This document shows, one piece after another, positions 51,714-60,738 of a DNA stretch of 64,000 bases. Numbering within the stretch: position 1 is the first letter of the stretch; each line of letters starts with the position of its first letter. This stretch comes from Gluconacetobacter tumulicola. Its GTDB lineage: Bacteria > Pseudomonadota > Alphaproteobacteria > Acetobacterales > Acetobacteraceae. Under the pieces are notes generated by a model, which did not search any database, was not told where the DNA came from, and saw only the letters and a program-made list of their open reading frames with translations. The stretch spans positions 160,604 to 224,603 of the forward strand of contig NZ_JABEQL010000005.1 of the NCBI RefSeq assembly GCF_014174215.1, in the 5' to 3' direction. The translations under genes and the position numbers were made by a program.

Positions 51714-52082
51714 ATGGCAAATCTCGGCACCCGCATCTACACCAGGTTCAAGGGTCGGCTGGTCGGCAAGGATGCCGATGGCCGGTGCTATTACGAGGCG
51801 CGTACCGCGAATCGTACCGGCGGTGGCCTGACGCGGCATGAGCGCTGGGTCATCTATCACAAGGGCGAGGACGCGTCGGTCGTGCCGCCCGAATGGTGGG
51901 GATGGCTGCATCATGTCGATGAGGCGCCCCTGCCGGAGAGTGCGCGCCAGCCGTGGCAGATCCCCTATCCGGGCAACCGGACCGGGACGGTCGATGCCTA
52001 TCATCCGCCGGGAAGCGACTATCGCGGCGGTCGCCGTGCCTCCTCGACCAGCGATTACGAGGCCTGGGTTCCCGAAGGGTGA
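51714..52082 (+). CDS. NDUFA12-family NADH:ubiquinone oxidoreductase accessory subunit
   Basis: A 122-residue protein: ANLGTRIYTRFKGRLVGKDA, then YYEARTANRTGGGLTRHERW, VIYHKGEDASVVPPEWWGWL and HHVDEAPLPES. The R-x-V-x-Y-x-G/K-E-x-S-x-V-P-P-E-W-x-x-W-L-H pattern defines the NDUFA12 (B17.2) accessory subunit of complex I, found in alphaproteobacteria and mitochondria. It is the first of a rightward group with the MlaD-like and DUF2155 genes, an arrangement common in alphaproteobacteria. Confidence 0.95.
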   Translation: MANLGTRIYTRFKGRLVGKDADGRCYYEARTANRTGGGLTRHERWVIYHKGEDASVVPPEWWGWLHHVDEAPLPESARQPWQIPYPGNRTGTVDAYHPPGSDYRGGRRASSTSDYEAWVPEG

Positions 52083-52140
52083 AACGGCGGACGGAACCTG
52101 TTAAGGTTCGCGTCGCCGTGAATTGGGGAACAGAGTCAGA

Positions 52141-52707
52141 ATGGTCAGTGCGGTTGCAGGCCGGATGAGCCGGAATTCGGCTGAGCTCGCCGCCGGGTGC
52201 GGTGTTCTTGTGCTGCTGGGCGGCCTTTTGGCGCTTGCCGTGGTCGATAAGGGGCGCCGGCATGAGACCGGCTACCGGTTGCATGCCGCCTTTGCCCATA
52301 TCGACGGGTTGTCGGTCGGGTCCGATGTCCGGCTGGCCGGGGTCACGGTGGGGCAGGTGGTCGACGAGCGGGTCAATCCGTCCGATTACAAGGCGCAGGT
52401 GACCTTTACCGTGCGTCCGGACGTCCAGTTGCCGACCGACAGTGCCGCCATCATCACCAGCGACAGCCTGCTGGGCGGCAAGTATGTCGCCCTGTCGCCG
52501 GGGGCCAGCGAGTCCATGCTGCGGCCAGGGGGGGGGATTGCCGAGACCCAGGGGGCGATCAGCCTGGAGCAGCTGCTCAGCCGCTTCATCTTCTCGGTGA
52601 CCGACACGATGACCAAGGCCAACCAGCCGCGTGCGAACCCGGGCGCCGCGCCGCAGGGGGCCGTACCCGCGCCGGGAGGTCACACCGGGGGGAGCGACCT
52701 GCCATGA
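52141..52707 (+). CDS. mlaD: MlaD-family outer-membrane lipid asymmetry protein
   Basis: A 188-residue protein. One N-terminal membrane helix (ELAAGCGVLVLLGGLLALAV) precedes an MCE domain: YRLHAAFAHIDGLSVGSDVR, LAGVTVGQVVDERVNPSDYK, ITSDSLLGGKYVALSPGASE. The single MCE domain and short Pro/Gly tail match MlaD, which shuttles phospholipids between membranes with MlaFEB. No other mla genes are adjacent. The ATG at 52141 is used; an in-frame ATG at 52165 is equally possible. The stop overlaps the next gene's ATG (ATGA). Confidence 0.9.
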   Translation: MVSAVAGRMSRNSAELAAGCGVLVLLGGLLALAVVDKGRRHETGYRLHAAFAHIDGLSVGSDVRLAGVTVGQVVDERVNPSDYKAQVTFTVRPDVQLPTDSAAIITSDSLLGGKYVALSPGASESMLRPGGGIAETQGAISLEQLLSRFIFSVTDTMTKANQPRANPGAAPQGAVPAPGGHTGGSDLP

Positions 52708-52928
52708 GCGATGGCGCTCTTCCGCCGCCGCCTGCCGTCTGGCGCCAGTCCGACGGCAGCCCGGTTTCGTGCCAGGACAAGATCAGGGTGCTGACTGAAA
52801 ATTATGCCGAACTTTGCGAGGTCATGCGTGACACGTTCGAGGACGCGGTGCTGATCGGTGTCGACGAGGATGGCATGCGGCATCTGATCATGGAGGTCGC
52901 GGCCGCGCTGCGAAGCCCGAGATCGTGA
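52704..52928 (+). CDS. Small hypothetical protein
   Basis: A 74-residue protein, SDGALPPPPAVWRQSDGSPV and SCQDKIRVLTENYAELCEVM, then RDTFEDAVLIGVDEDGMRHL. It is probably helical and cytosolic, with two cysteines. I do not recognise a family, but four-base overlaps at both ends (ATGA with mlaD, GTGA with the DUF2155 gene) show it belongs to a translated operon. Confidence 0.75.
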   Translation: MSDGALPPPPAVWRQSDGSPVSCQDKIRVLTENYAELCEVMRDTFEDAVLIGVDEDGMRHLIMEVAAALRSPRS

Positions 52929-53833
52929 GGCGCTGCGACTGGCGCCTGTTCCGCCCGGTATCGTGCCGGGCGGTGCCTTTCCACGCGACCCTGGCCGCCG
53001 TGCTGGCGCTGGGATGGGGCAGCATCCCTGCCGGGGCGCAGGAAATCGTGCCGCCGCCCGCGATCTATCCCGCCGACACCTGGCAGGGACGCACGGTGGC
53101 GACCGTGCGGGTGCTGGATACGCTGGATTCCCGCGTGCAGGTGCTGGCCATTCCGGTGGGGCAGGATGCGACGTTCAGGGCGCTGACGATTCACGTCGGC
53201 GCCTGCCGCGACCGGCCGGCGACGCTGACCCCGGACGCGGCGGGCTGGCTGGCGGTGCGCGATACGCGGCAGGACGGGCCCGGGTTCAGCGGGTGGATGC
53301 TGGCGGGGGAACCGTTCCTGGGTGTCTTCCAGGACCCGGTCTATGCCGTGCGCCTCATTGGCTGCGCGGGCGACGCGGTGGCCCCCGTGCCACCGCCCCT
53401 GGCAGCCCTGGCGGCGGCCATGGCTCCGCCGGCCGATCAGCCGGTGCCGGGCACGCAGGGGGCGGACACGCCGGCACCCGGTGCGCCGGCATCGGGCGCC
53501 CCGGCACCAGGGACGCGGATCGTGACGGTTCCGGCCGCCTCCTCGGCCGTCCAGCCCGCCGTCACGCCGGCTCCGGCACCCGCCGCGCCCGTTGCGCATC
53601 TCGGCGGGGCGCCGCTTGCCCTGTCGCCGCCCGACGAGTCCGCATCCGTGCCGGCCGCCGTTCCCCAGCCATCCGGTGGCGCCGCGCCGCCGGCGGGCCG
53701 GCCGCTGCCGCTGCCCCCGCCGGTGCCTTTTGCGACCGGCACGGCGGCACCGGCCCGGCCGACGCCCGCGTCGAGCGCGGCCCCGGCGTCGCAGGCCCAG
53801 CCGGGTCAGCCGCAATCCCTCCTGCCCCCCTGA
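52925..53833 (+). CDS. DUF2155 domain-containing exported protein with Pro/Ala-rich tail
   Basis: A 302-residue protein. A signal peptide (TLAAVLALGWGSIPAGA) precedes the DUF2155 domain (residues about 45-150): PADTWQGRTVATVRVLDTLD, VLAIPVGQDATFRALTIHVG, ACRDRPATLTPDAAGWLAVR and FQDPVYAVRLIGC. The remaining 150 residues are a low-complexity Pro/Ala/Gly tail, longer than usual, probably a flexible linker. DUF2155 proteins commonly follow NDUFA12 in alphaproteobacteria; function unknown. The start is a GTG overlapping the previous stop. Confidence 0.85.
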   Translation: MRRCDWRLFRPVSCRAVPFHATLAAVLALGWGSIPAGAQEIVPPPAIYPADTWQGRTVATVRVLDTLDSRVQVLAIPVGQDATFRALTIHVGACRDRPATLTPDAAGWLAVRDTRQDGPGFSGWMLAGEPFLGVFQDPVYAVRLIGCAGDAVAPVPPPLAALAAAMAPPADQPVPGTQGADTPAPGAPASGAPAPGTRIVTVPAASSAVQPAVTPAPAPAAPVAHLGGAPLALSPPDESASVPAAVPQPSGGAAPPAGRPLPLPPPVPFATGTAAPARPTPASSAAPASQAQPGQPQSLLPP

Positions 53834-53909
53834 CGGGGGCGGGAGGCAACTTGTCCCGCCGGTGTCGGTTCGGGATGAATGACGAGCCTTCGGTCCCAAG
53901 GAGTCCAGA

Positions 53910-54674
53910 ATGCCCATGAGCCCGACGGATTATGCCGGCCCGGCCGGCCGGTTCATGCCGCCCCCTGCCGAGGCGGCCCTGCTGCTGGATTTCGACGGCA
54001 CGCTGGTGGATATCGCGCCGACCCCGGAGTCGGTGGTCGTTGCCCCCGGCCTGCCTGACGTGCTGCGGCGGCTGCGGGCGAAGTGCGGCGATGCGCTGGC
54101 GGTGATTTCGGGCCGTGCGGTGGACCAGATCGACCATTTTCTCGGCGATGTGCCCTTTGCCGTGGCGGGCGAGCATGGCCTGGCCGTGCGACATCGTCCG
54201 GGTGGCCCGATCGTGCGGACCGAACAGCCGCCCCTGCCGCCGACCTGGCTGCCGGCCGCCGAGACCCTGGCCGCGCAGCATCCCGGCGTGCGGATCGAGC
54301 GCAAGCCGGCGGGTTTCGTCCTGCATTACCGGGCGGCGCCCGAGGTTGCGGATCTTCTGCGCGAGGTCGCGGAATCGTGGGTGGCGTCGACCCATGGGCG
54401 CTTTCATGTCCAGATGGCCAAGATGGCGTGGGAAATCCGCCCCCACGGCGTGGACAAGGGCCATGCGGTGGCGGCGCTGATGCAGTCGCCGCCCTTCGCG
54501 GGGCGGCATCCGATCTTTGTCGGCGATGACGTGACGGACGAGGACGGGATACGCGCGGCCGAGGCGCTGGGCGGGGCCGGGTTCCGCATCCCGCGGGATT
54601 TCCCCGACCCTGCGGCCTTCCGGGCATGGCTGGCCACGCTGGCGGCGGGAGGGAAGGACTCATGGGGCGTCTGA
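53910..54674 (+). CDS. otsB: Trehalose-6-phosphate phosphatase
   Basis: A 254-residue HAD phosphatase. Motif I is LLLDFDGTLVDIAPTPESVV with both aspartates, motif II LAVISGRAVDQIDHFLG, then AGEHGLAVRHRPGG, and motif IV HPIFVGDDVTDEDGIRAAEA. It dephosphorylates trehalose-6-phosphate, the second step of trehalose synthesis. AAGGAG lies 6-7 bases before the ATG. Its end overlaps otsA by 13 bases. Confidence 0.95.
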   Translation: MPMSPTDYAGPAGRFMPPPAEAALLLDFDGTLVDIAPTPESVVVAPGLPDVLRRLRAKCGDALAVISGRAVDQIDHFLGDVPFAVAGEHGLAVRHRPGGPIVRTEQPPLPPTWLPAAETLAAQHPGVRIERKPAGFVLHYRAAPEVADLLREVAESWVASTHGRFHVQMAKMAWEIRPHGVDKGHAVAALMQSPPFAGRHPIFVGDDVTDEDGIRAAEALGGAGFRIPRDFPDPAAFRAWLATLAAGGKDSWGV

Positions 54675-56026
54675 TCATCGTATCCAACCGGGTACCTTCG
54701 CCGCGCGAGCGTCTTCAGCCGGCGGGTGGTCTGACCGTGGGACTGAAGGATGCGCTGCGCGGCGGGTCGTCGCTGTGGTTCGGCTGGTCGGGCAACCAGT
54801 CCGAGTTCGCGGGCGATCCCGTCACGGGGATGGATGAGGTCGATGGCGTGACCTATGCCACGATCGACCTGACGGCGCGCCAGCATGAGGGATTCTACCA
54901 GAATTTCTCGAATGGCATCCTGTGGCCGCTGTTCCATTACCGTGTCGGGCTGATGAGCTATTCGCGGCGCGACTGGCAGACCTATCTGGAGGTCAATGCC
55001 ATGTTCGCGCGCAGCCTGCGCGCGCTGCTGCAGCCGGACGACGTGATCTGGGTCCATGATTATCACCTGTTCCCGCTGGGCCAGGCGCTGCGCGACCTGG
55101 GTGTCGCGGGGCGGATCGGGTTCTTCCTGCATATTCCCGTCCCGCCCTGGAGCCTGGTGCGCTCCATGCCGGGTGCACGCCTGCTGCTGGAAGACATGCA
55201 GGCCTACGACCTGATCGGGGTGCAGACCGAAGAGGATGCGGACAATCTGAACCACGCCTTCCGCCAGAACGGGCTGGCCGAGCGGGCGCGGGCCTTTCCG
55301 ATCGGGATCGATCCGCACGAGTTCCGCGAACAGGCCGAGGCCGGGGTCAGGCGCGACGAGGCCGAGCGTCTGCGCGCCAGCCTGCGCGGGACGGCGCTGA
55401 TCCTGGGGGTGGACCGGCTGGATTATTCCAAGGGCCTGCCCGAGCGCTTTCGGGGGTATGAGGCGTTCATGGCCCGCTATCCCGAACATCGGGGCCGCGT
55501 TTCGTTTCTTCAGGTTGCCCCGGTGTCGCGCGGCGATGTGGAGGAATATCGCCAGCTCCGTCGCCAGCTCGACGAGCTGACGGGGCGGATCAACGGCGCC
55601 TATGCCGAATTCGACTGGACGCCGATCCGTTACCTGACGCGACCGGTCGCGCGGGACATCCTGGCCGGGTTCTATCGCATGGCCGATGTGGCGCTGATCA
55701 CGCCGCTGCGCGACGGGATGAACCTGGTGGCGAAGGAATATGTCGCGGCACAGGATGCGGCCGACCCCGGTGTGCTGGTTCTGTCGCATTTCGCGGGTGC
55801 GGCGCCGGAGATGGATGAGGCGGTGCTGGTCAATCCTTATGACGCCGACGAGATCGCCGATGCGCTGCACCAGGCGCTGACCATGGGGCTGGAGGAACGC
55901 CAGCGGCGCTGGACCCGCCTGGATGAGGATGTGCGCCGGACCACGGCGGGCTGCTGGGCGCGGGATTTCCTGCAGGCGCTGGACGCGGCGGCGCCGGTCG
56001 GGGCGCCCCTGGCCGGCACGCCATGA
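54662..56026 (+). CDS. otsA: Trehalose-6-phosphate synthase
   Basis: A 454-residue GT20 enzyme. It begins GRLIIVSNRVPSPRERLQPA followed by GGLTVGL, with WFGWSG, WVHDYHLFPLGQALRDLGVA, GFFLHIPVPPW, GVDRLDYSKGLPERFRGYEA (Arg and Lys for UDP-glucose) and TPLRDGMNLVAKEYVAAQD. It makes trehalose-6-phosphate from UDP-glucose and glucose-6-phosphate. The ATG at 54662 overlaps otsB, giving the order otsB-otsA. Its stop overlaps dsbB by four bases. Confidence 0.96.
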   Translation: MGRLIIVSNRVPSPRERLQPAGGLTVGLKDALRGGSSLWFGWSGNQSEFAGDPVTGMDEVDGVTYATIDLTARQHEGFYQNFSNGILWPLFHYRVGLMSYSRRDWQTYLEVNAMFARSLRALLQPDDVIWVHDYHLFPLGQALRDLGVAGRIGFFLHIPVPPWSLVRSMPGARLLLEDMQAYDLIGVQTEEDADNLNHAFRQNGLAERARAFPIGIDPHEFREQAEAGVRRDEAERLRASLRGTALILGVDRLDYSKGLPERFRGYEAFMARYPEHRGRVSFLQVAPVSRGDVEEYRQLRRQLDELTGRINGAYAEFDWTPIRYLTRPVARDILAGFYRMADVALITPLRDGMNLVAKEYVAAQDAADPGVLVLSHFAGAAPEMDEAVLVNPYDADEIADALHQALTMGLEERQRRWTRLDEDVRRTTAGCWARDFLQALDAAAPVGAPLAGTP

Positions 56027-56535
56027 GGCGCCGGGACGGGGGGATGGGATGGGCCCCCGGTGCGATGCTGATGGTTGCCGGGCTGGCGGCCCTGGGGATT
56101 GCCGCCTGGGTCGAGCATGGGTTGGGCGAGGTGCCGTGCGGATTGTGCCTGTGGGAACGCTGGCCCTGGCGCGTGCTGGCGGTTCTGGGCCTGTTTGCCG
56201 CCCTGTCGCGCGGGCGGGTGGCGCGGGGCCTGCTGTGGCTGGGCATTCCGGTCATGCTGGCGGCCTGTGGCCTGTCGGCCGTTCATGTCGGGGTGGAGCA
56301 GGGCTGGTGGCCCAGCCCGCTGCCGGAATGCCAGGCCCCGGTCTTTCATCCCGGCACCTTTGCCGAGCGCCTGGCCGCCATGCCCCTGCGCCCGGCGAAG
56401 CCCTGCGACGCGCCGACCTATCTGGTCGGTGCGCTGCCGGTGTCCATGGCCGGGATGGACGGGCTGTATGCGGCCTGTGTGCTGGCGGTCATAGCGTACT
56501 GCCTCGCCCGCGGCCGAAGATCAGGCCGACGATGA
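56023..56535 (+). CDS. dsbB: Disulfide bond formation protein B (DsbB)
   Basis: A 170-residue four-helix membrane protein. The first periplasmic loop has the active C-x-x-C in EVPCGLCLWERWPWRVLAVL; the second pair is in LPECQAPVF and LRPAKPCDAPTYLVG. Helices lie at residues about 12-30, 45-62, 68-85 and 140-160. It reoxidises DsbA and passes electrons to quinone. The ATGA overlap with otsA implies coupling, functionally unexpected. Its last 47 bases overlap the convergent DUF1328 gene. Confidence 0.88.
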   Translation: MRRRDGGMGWAPGAMLMVAGLAALGIAAWVEHGLGEVPCGLCLWERWPWRVLAVLGLFAALSRGRVARGLLWLGIPVMLAACGLSAVHVGVEQGWWPSPLPECQAPVFHPGTFAERLAAMPLRPAKPCDAPTYLVGALPVSMAGMDGLYAACVLAVIAYCLARGRRSGRR

Positions 56536-56665
56536 ACAGCACGAGGAAGATGAAGAACAGGATCTTGCCGATATAGGCAAAATCGGCTGCGAACCCGCCG
56601 AAGCCGAGGGCCGCCGACAGCAGGGCCAGGACGAGAAAGATCAGCGTCCAGCGTAAGAGGTCCAT
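56489..56665 (-). CDS. DUF1328 (YtjA-like) small membrane protein
   Basis: The ATG at 56665 has GGAGGA 7 bases upstream and the frame runs 58 codons to TGA 56489-56491. The product MDLLRWTLIFLVLALLSAAL, then GFGGFAADFAYIGKILFFIF and LVLFIVGLIFGRG is the classic two-helix DUF1328 protein with its G-F-x-G-x-A-x-x-x-A-x-I-A/G-K-I-L-F-x-I-F motif. Such proteins are widespread and often stress-induced. It overlaps the 3' end of dsbB on the other strand. Confidence 0.92.
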   Translation of the reverse strand: MDLLRWTLIFLVLALLSAALGFGGFAADFAYIGKILFFIFLVLFIVGLIFGRGRGSTL

Positions 56666-56880
56666 CGGGATATCCTCCGATTCATGTGTCTGGACCGTAG
56701 GGTCCGTCAGGGCTTCAATAGCTGGCTGTCGTCAGGGTTGCGTTTTGCGTGGCGGATTCATGCGCTACGACCTGTTATGGCGCGGTTGTGATGGCCTGCG
56801 GCCATGCGTGCCCGATGGGGTGATTCAACGTTCCCTGCTCCATGTTTCGGGCAGGGCTTCCAGCAGGCGGGTGACATATC

Positions 56881-58923
56881 GTGCCGGATTTCCGCTCTCT
56901 CTATCGTCAGGGTTTCGCGCGGGTGGCGGGATGCACCCTGCCGGTGGCGCTGGCGGACCCGGCGGCCAATGTCGCGCGCATGACCGACATGGTGCGCGCG
57001 TGCCATGAGCAGGGCGTGGCGCTGGCGGTCTTTCCCGAACTGGGCGTGTCGGGCTATGCGATCGACGATCTGCGCCAGCAGGACGTGCTGCTCGACGCGG
57101 TGGGGCGTGCGCTGGCGAGCCTGGCGGAGGCGACGGTGGGGCTGATGCCGGTGGTGGTGGCCGGCGCGCCCCTGCGGCATGGCGATGCGCTGTACAATTG
57201 CGCGGTGGTGCTGCATCGCGGGACCATCCTGGGCGTGGTGCCCAAGAGCTACCTGCCGAATTACCGCGAATTCTACGAAGCCCGGCATTTCGTCGCCGGG
57301 GCCGGCCTGCGCGGCCAGACGATCCATGTCGCGGGGCAGACGGCGCCGTTCGGTACCGACCTGCTGTTCGAAGCCGAGGACCTGCCCGGCCTGGTGATCG
57401 CCGTCGAGATCTGCGAGGACGTATGGGTGCCGGTGCCCCCCAGCACGGAGGCGGCCCTGGCGGGTGCCACCGTGATCGCCAACCTGTCGGCCAGCGACAT
57501 CACGGTGGGCAAGGCCGAGCAGCGCGACCTGCTCTGCCGCTCGCAATCGATGCGCGCGCTGTGTGCCTATGTCTATGCGGCGGCGGGGGAAGGGGAATCG
57601 ACCACCGATCTGGCCTGGGACGGGCAGGTGTCGATCTATGAAAACGGGGCGCTGCTGGCGGAAACGGTTCGTTTTCCGCAGGGGCCGCATCGCGCGGTGG
57701 CGGATGTCGATCTGGACCTGTTGCGGCAGGAACGCAGCCGCATGGGGACGTTTGCCGATTGCCGGAGGGCGCGGGGGGATGCGGCGTGGCGCCGGATCGG
57801 CTTTGCGCTGGCGCCGCCGCCGGGCGATCTGGGGCTGTTGCGGCGGATCGAGCGTTTTCCGTTCGTGCCCAGCGATCCTGCGCGGCTGGAGCAGGATTGT
57901 TTCGAAGCCTGGACGATCCAGGTTTCGGCCCTGAAGCAGCGCCTGCTGGCCACCGGGGCGCGGCGCATGGTGATCGGCGTGTCGGGGGGGCTGGATTCCA
58001 CCCAGGCGCTGCTGGTGGCGATCCGGGCCGCCGACGAGCTGTGCCTGGGGCGCGATGCGGTACTGGCCTATACCATGCCCGGCTTCGGTACCAGCCCCGG
58101 CACGCAGTCCAACGCCATGGCGCTGATGCGGGCGCTGGGGGTCGCGGCGGCCGAGCTGGATATCCGTCCGACCGCGCGGATGATGCTGGAACAGATGGGG
58201 CACCCTTTTGCCAGCGGCGTGCCGCAATATGACGTGACGTTCGAGAATGTGCAGGCCGGGTTGCGGACCGATTTCCTGTTCCGGCTGGCCAACCAGCATG
58301 GCGGGATCGTGATCGGTACCGGGGATCTGTCGGAGCTGGCGCTGGGGTGGTGTACCTACGGCGTCGGCGACCAGATGTCGCACTACAACGTCAATGCCGG
58401 CCTGCCCAAGACGCTGATCCAGCATCTGATCCGCTGGGTTGTCGCCTCGCGCCGGGTTGAGGATGACGCGGCGCGGGTGCTGGAGGCGATTCTGGCAACC
58501 GAGATCTCGCCCGAGCTGATCCCGGCGGGTTCCGACCAGGCGTTGCAGAGCACCGAGGAGAAGATCGGGCCCTACGCGTTGCAGGATTTCACGCTGTACC
58601 ATGTGCTGCGCCATGGTTTCCGGCCGTCGCGCATTGCCTATATGGCGGAAATCGCCTGGCGCGACCTGGCGGCGGGCTCATGGCCGCCGGGATTCCCGGC
58701 CGACCGGCGCGTGGCCTATGACCTGCCTGCCATCCGGCACTGGCTGTCGGTGTTCCTGAGCCGTTTCTTCGGCTTCAGTCAGTTCAAGCGTTCGGCGATG
58801 CCCAATGGGCCGAAGGTGGTGGCCGGCGGCGCATTGTCGCCGCGCGGCGACTGGCGCGCGCCCTCGGACGGCACTGCGCTTCTGTGGCTGGAGGAACTGG
58901 AGCGCAACGTTCCCCGGGCCTGA
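56881..58923 (+). CDS. nadE: Glutamine-dependent NAD+ synthetase
   Basis: A 680-residue two-domain enzyme. The N-terminal nitrilase-fold glutaminase has Glu in [15 protein letters not shown], Lys in [15 protein letters not shown] and Cys in [15 protein letters not shown]. The C-terminal synthetase has the P-loop [20 protein letters not shown] and [20 protein letters not shown]. It amidates nicotinic acid adenine dinucleotide to NAD+ using glutamine. The start is GTG. It converges on the PBP4-type gene with only four bases between stops. Confidence 0.96.
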   Translation: MPDFRSLYRQGFARVAGCTLPVALADPAANVARMTDMVRACHEQGVALAVFPELGVSGYAIDDLRQQDVLLDAVGRALASLAEATVGLMPVVVAGAPLRHGDALYNCAVVLHRGTILGVVPKSYLPNYREFYEARHFVAGAGLRGQTIHVAGQTAPFGTDLLFEAEDLPGLVIAVEICEDVWVPVPPSTEAALAGATVIANLSASDITVGKAEQRDLLCRSQSMRALCAYVYAAAGEGESTTDLAWDGQVSIYENGALLAETVRFPQGPHRAVADVDLDLLRQERSRMGTFADCRRARGDAAWRRIGFALAPPPGDLGLLRRIERFPFVPSDPARLEQDCFEAWTIQVSALKQRLLATGARRMVIGVSGGLDSTQALLVAIRAADELCLGRDAVLAYTMPGFGTSPGTQSNAMALMRALGVAAAELDIRPTARMMLEQMGHPFASGVPQYDVTFENVQAGLRTDFLFRLANQHGGIVIGTGDLSELALGWCTYGVGDQMSHYNVNAGLPKTLIQHLIRWVVASRRVEDDAARVLEAILATEISPELIPAGSDQALQSTEEKIGPYALQDFTLYHVLRHGFRPSRIAYMAEIAWRDLAAGSWPPGFPADRRVAYDLPAIRHWLSVFLSRFFGFSQFKRSAMPNGPKVVAGGALSPRGDWRAPSDGTALLWLEELERNVPRA

Positions 58924-58927
58924 TCCC

Positions 58928-60472
58928 TCATTCCGCCGTCGCCACGGCCAGGAGCGCCTTGTCCATCGCCGCCGTGGACCGGCCGACATCCGGCGGTACG
59001 TCGTTGGCGAAGAAGGAGACGATCAGCATCCGCCCGCTGGCGGCCGTCATGTAGCCGGACAGCGCGTGTGTGGCGTTGAGCGTGCCGGTCTTGGCGAAGA
59101 GCCTGTCCGCCAGTGCCGTGCCCGCGAAGCGTTTCGCCAGCGTGCCGTCTTCGCCCGCGACCGGAAGGTCCTGGCGCCATGCCGGCCCCCATGGCTGCCG
59201 GTTCGCCCAGCGGAGCAGGCCCGCCACGGCGCGGGGCGTCACGCGGTTGTATGTCGACATGCCCGAGCCATCGGCAAGAGAGAAGCCGGAGCGGGGAACG
59301 CCGGCGGTGGCGAGAATGGCGTCGCGCCGTGCGATGCCCTGCGCGGTCGATCCTGTTCCGTGTGCAAGCGCGAGACGTCGCAACAATATTTCCGCGTGGA
59401 GATTCTGGCTGACCTTGAGAAGATGACGGATATCGTCCGCCAGCGGCGGCGGGGTCAGGCGGGCGAGTACGGGCGCGGGCGGAAGGGGGGAAGGCGGTGG
59501 GGCATTGGCGTCGTCGCCGAGGGTGAGCGGGCGATGCCACGCTCCGCTACCGCCCTCCACCGCGATTCCGCGCGCCTCCAGCAGGCGGCGGAAATGCCAT
59601 GCCGCGAAATCGGCGGGGTCCTCGATGCCGATGCCGAGGATTTCCGGCGGTGCCCCGGCTGCGATGGTGCCATAAAGCCGTACCCAGCGCGCGCCGGGCT
59701 GGCGCTCGATCCGAAGGTCGGTCTTGCCCTGCCCGACGGTGACGGCCTGGTTGTCGAGCTTCAGATAGGTTTCTCCGTCCTTCCAGGTGGCGGATGGCGG
59801 AGAACCCGCGGCGGAGCCGGGCGTCACGGACAGCGCGGCGACATTGTCGTCGAGCGTGAGCGCGGAGACCGCCGCGCCCGAACGGGTTTGCAGGGTGTTC
59901 CAGCTCCATCCGGGCCCCCAGCGTTCGTCAGGGAAGAGTCTGTCGTCCCCCATGACGTCATGGACGCGCCGGATGCCCGTTGCGGCCGTGGCATCGGCGA
60001 GACGCGACAGGCAATCGGTCTGGCAATCGGGCCGGTCGGACAGGCTTGCGTCGCCCGCGCCGATCAGTGCGACGTCCGAAGCGCCGCCTTCATGGGGCAC
60101 CAGCCGCACCGCGGCACCTCCCGCGCGGTCGGGATCGGACAGGCCCGGCAGGGATGCGAGGGCGGCCGCCGTCGTGAACAGCTTGGTGTTGGACGCCGGG
60201 ATGAACCGCTGGTCGGGATCGATGGCCAGGATTTCCTTCCCGTCCATGTCGGTGACGAGCAGTCCCCAACGTGTGCCGCCGAGCGCGGGCGTATCGAGAA
60301 TGGCGTGAACCTGCCTGGCGAGGACAGGTGTGTCGCCCGGAGGCGGGAGACCGGGCGAGGAAAGCGTACAGGCAGAGAGGAGCAGCGGCAGGCAGAGCCG
60401 CAATGCTGCCGGGCGGTAAGGCGATGCCGCATGTCCGGGCCTGTGACGGGTATATCCGGGAGCGCGGGTCAT
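58928..60472 (-). CDS. dacB: D-alanyl-D-alanine carboxypeptidase/endopeptidase (PBP4 type)
   Basis: A 514-residue S13-family protein. The N-terminus ends in a lipobox-like LLLSACTLSS, suggesting a lipoprotein. The three penicillin-binding motifs are S-x-x-K in PASNTKLFTTAAAL, S-x-N in VSQNLHAEILLRR and K-T-G in FAKTGTLNATHALSGYM. The long insert between the first two is the hallmark of PBP4. It trims peptidoglycan peptides in the periplasm. The ATG at 60472 is used. Confidence 0.92.
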   Translation of the reverse strand: MTRAPGYTRHRPGHAASPYRPAALRLCLPLLLSACTLSSPGLPPPGDTPVLARQVHAILDTPALGGTRWGLLVTDMDGKEILAIDPDQRFIPASNTKLFTTAAALASLPGLSDPDRAGGAAVRLVPHEGGASDVALIGAGDASLSDRPDCQTDCLSRLADATAATGIRRVHDVMGDDRLFPDERWGPGWSWNTLQTRSGAAVSALTLDDNVAALSVTPGSAAGSPPSATWKDGETYLKLDNQAVTVGQGKTDLRIERQPGARWVRLYGTIAAGAPPEILGIGIEDPADFAAWHFRRLLEARGIAVEGGSGAWHRPLTLGDDANAPPPSPLPPAPVLARLTPPPLADDIRHLLKVSQNLHAEILLRRLALAHGTGSTAQGIARRDAILATAGVPRSGFSLADGSGMSTYNRVTPRAVAGLLRWANRQPWGPAWRQDLPVAGEDGTLAKRFAGTALADRLFAKTGTLNATHALSGYMTAASGRMLIVSFFANDVPPDVGRSTAAMDKALLAVATAE

Positions 60473-60738
60473 GGTGTCCTTTCTCGGCCCGAAGGCTGGA
60501 CATTCAGCCGCCTCGATGAGGGCAGCGACGAATCCGGAAATGTACGAAACAGGAAATATGCCGGCCAGGGCATGAACCGATGACAGGCCGATATGGGCGT
60601 GCCCTGCCTGCCGGCTGGCCGGTGGCACGCCCGGGATGGCCGGTTCCGCGAATCGCGTCGGCCGGCGGCGAGGCTGATGCAGGCTGCCGGCCAGCGATAC
60701 CGATCGGTCCCGCAGCCCCTGTCCTGTAGCCCCTGGTC

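Noticed and set aside
56758..58614. 618-codon open frame opposite nadE
   Set aside because: No motif; nadE has every catalytic residue on the plus strand.
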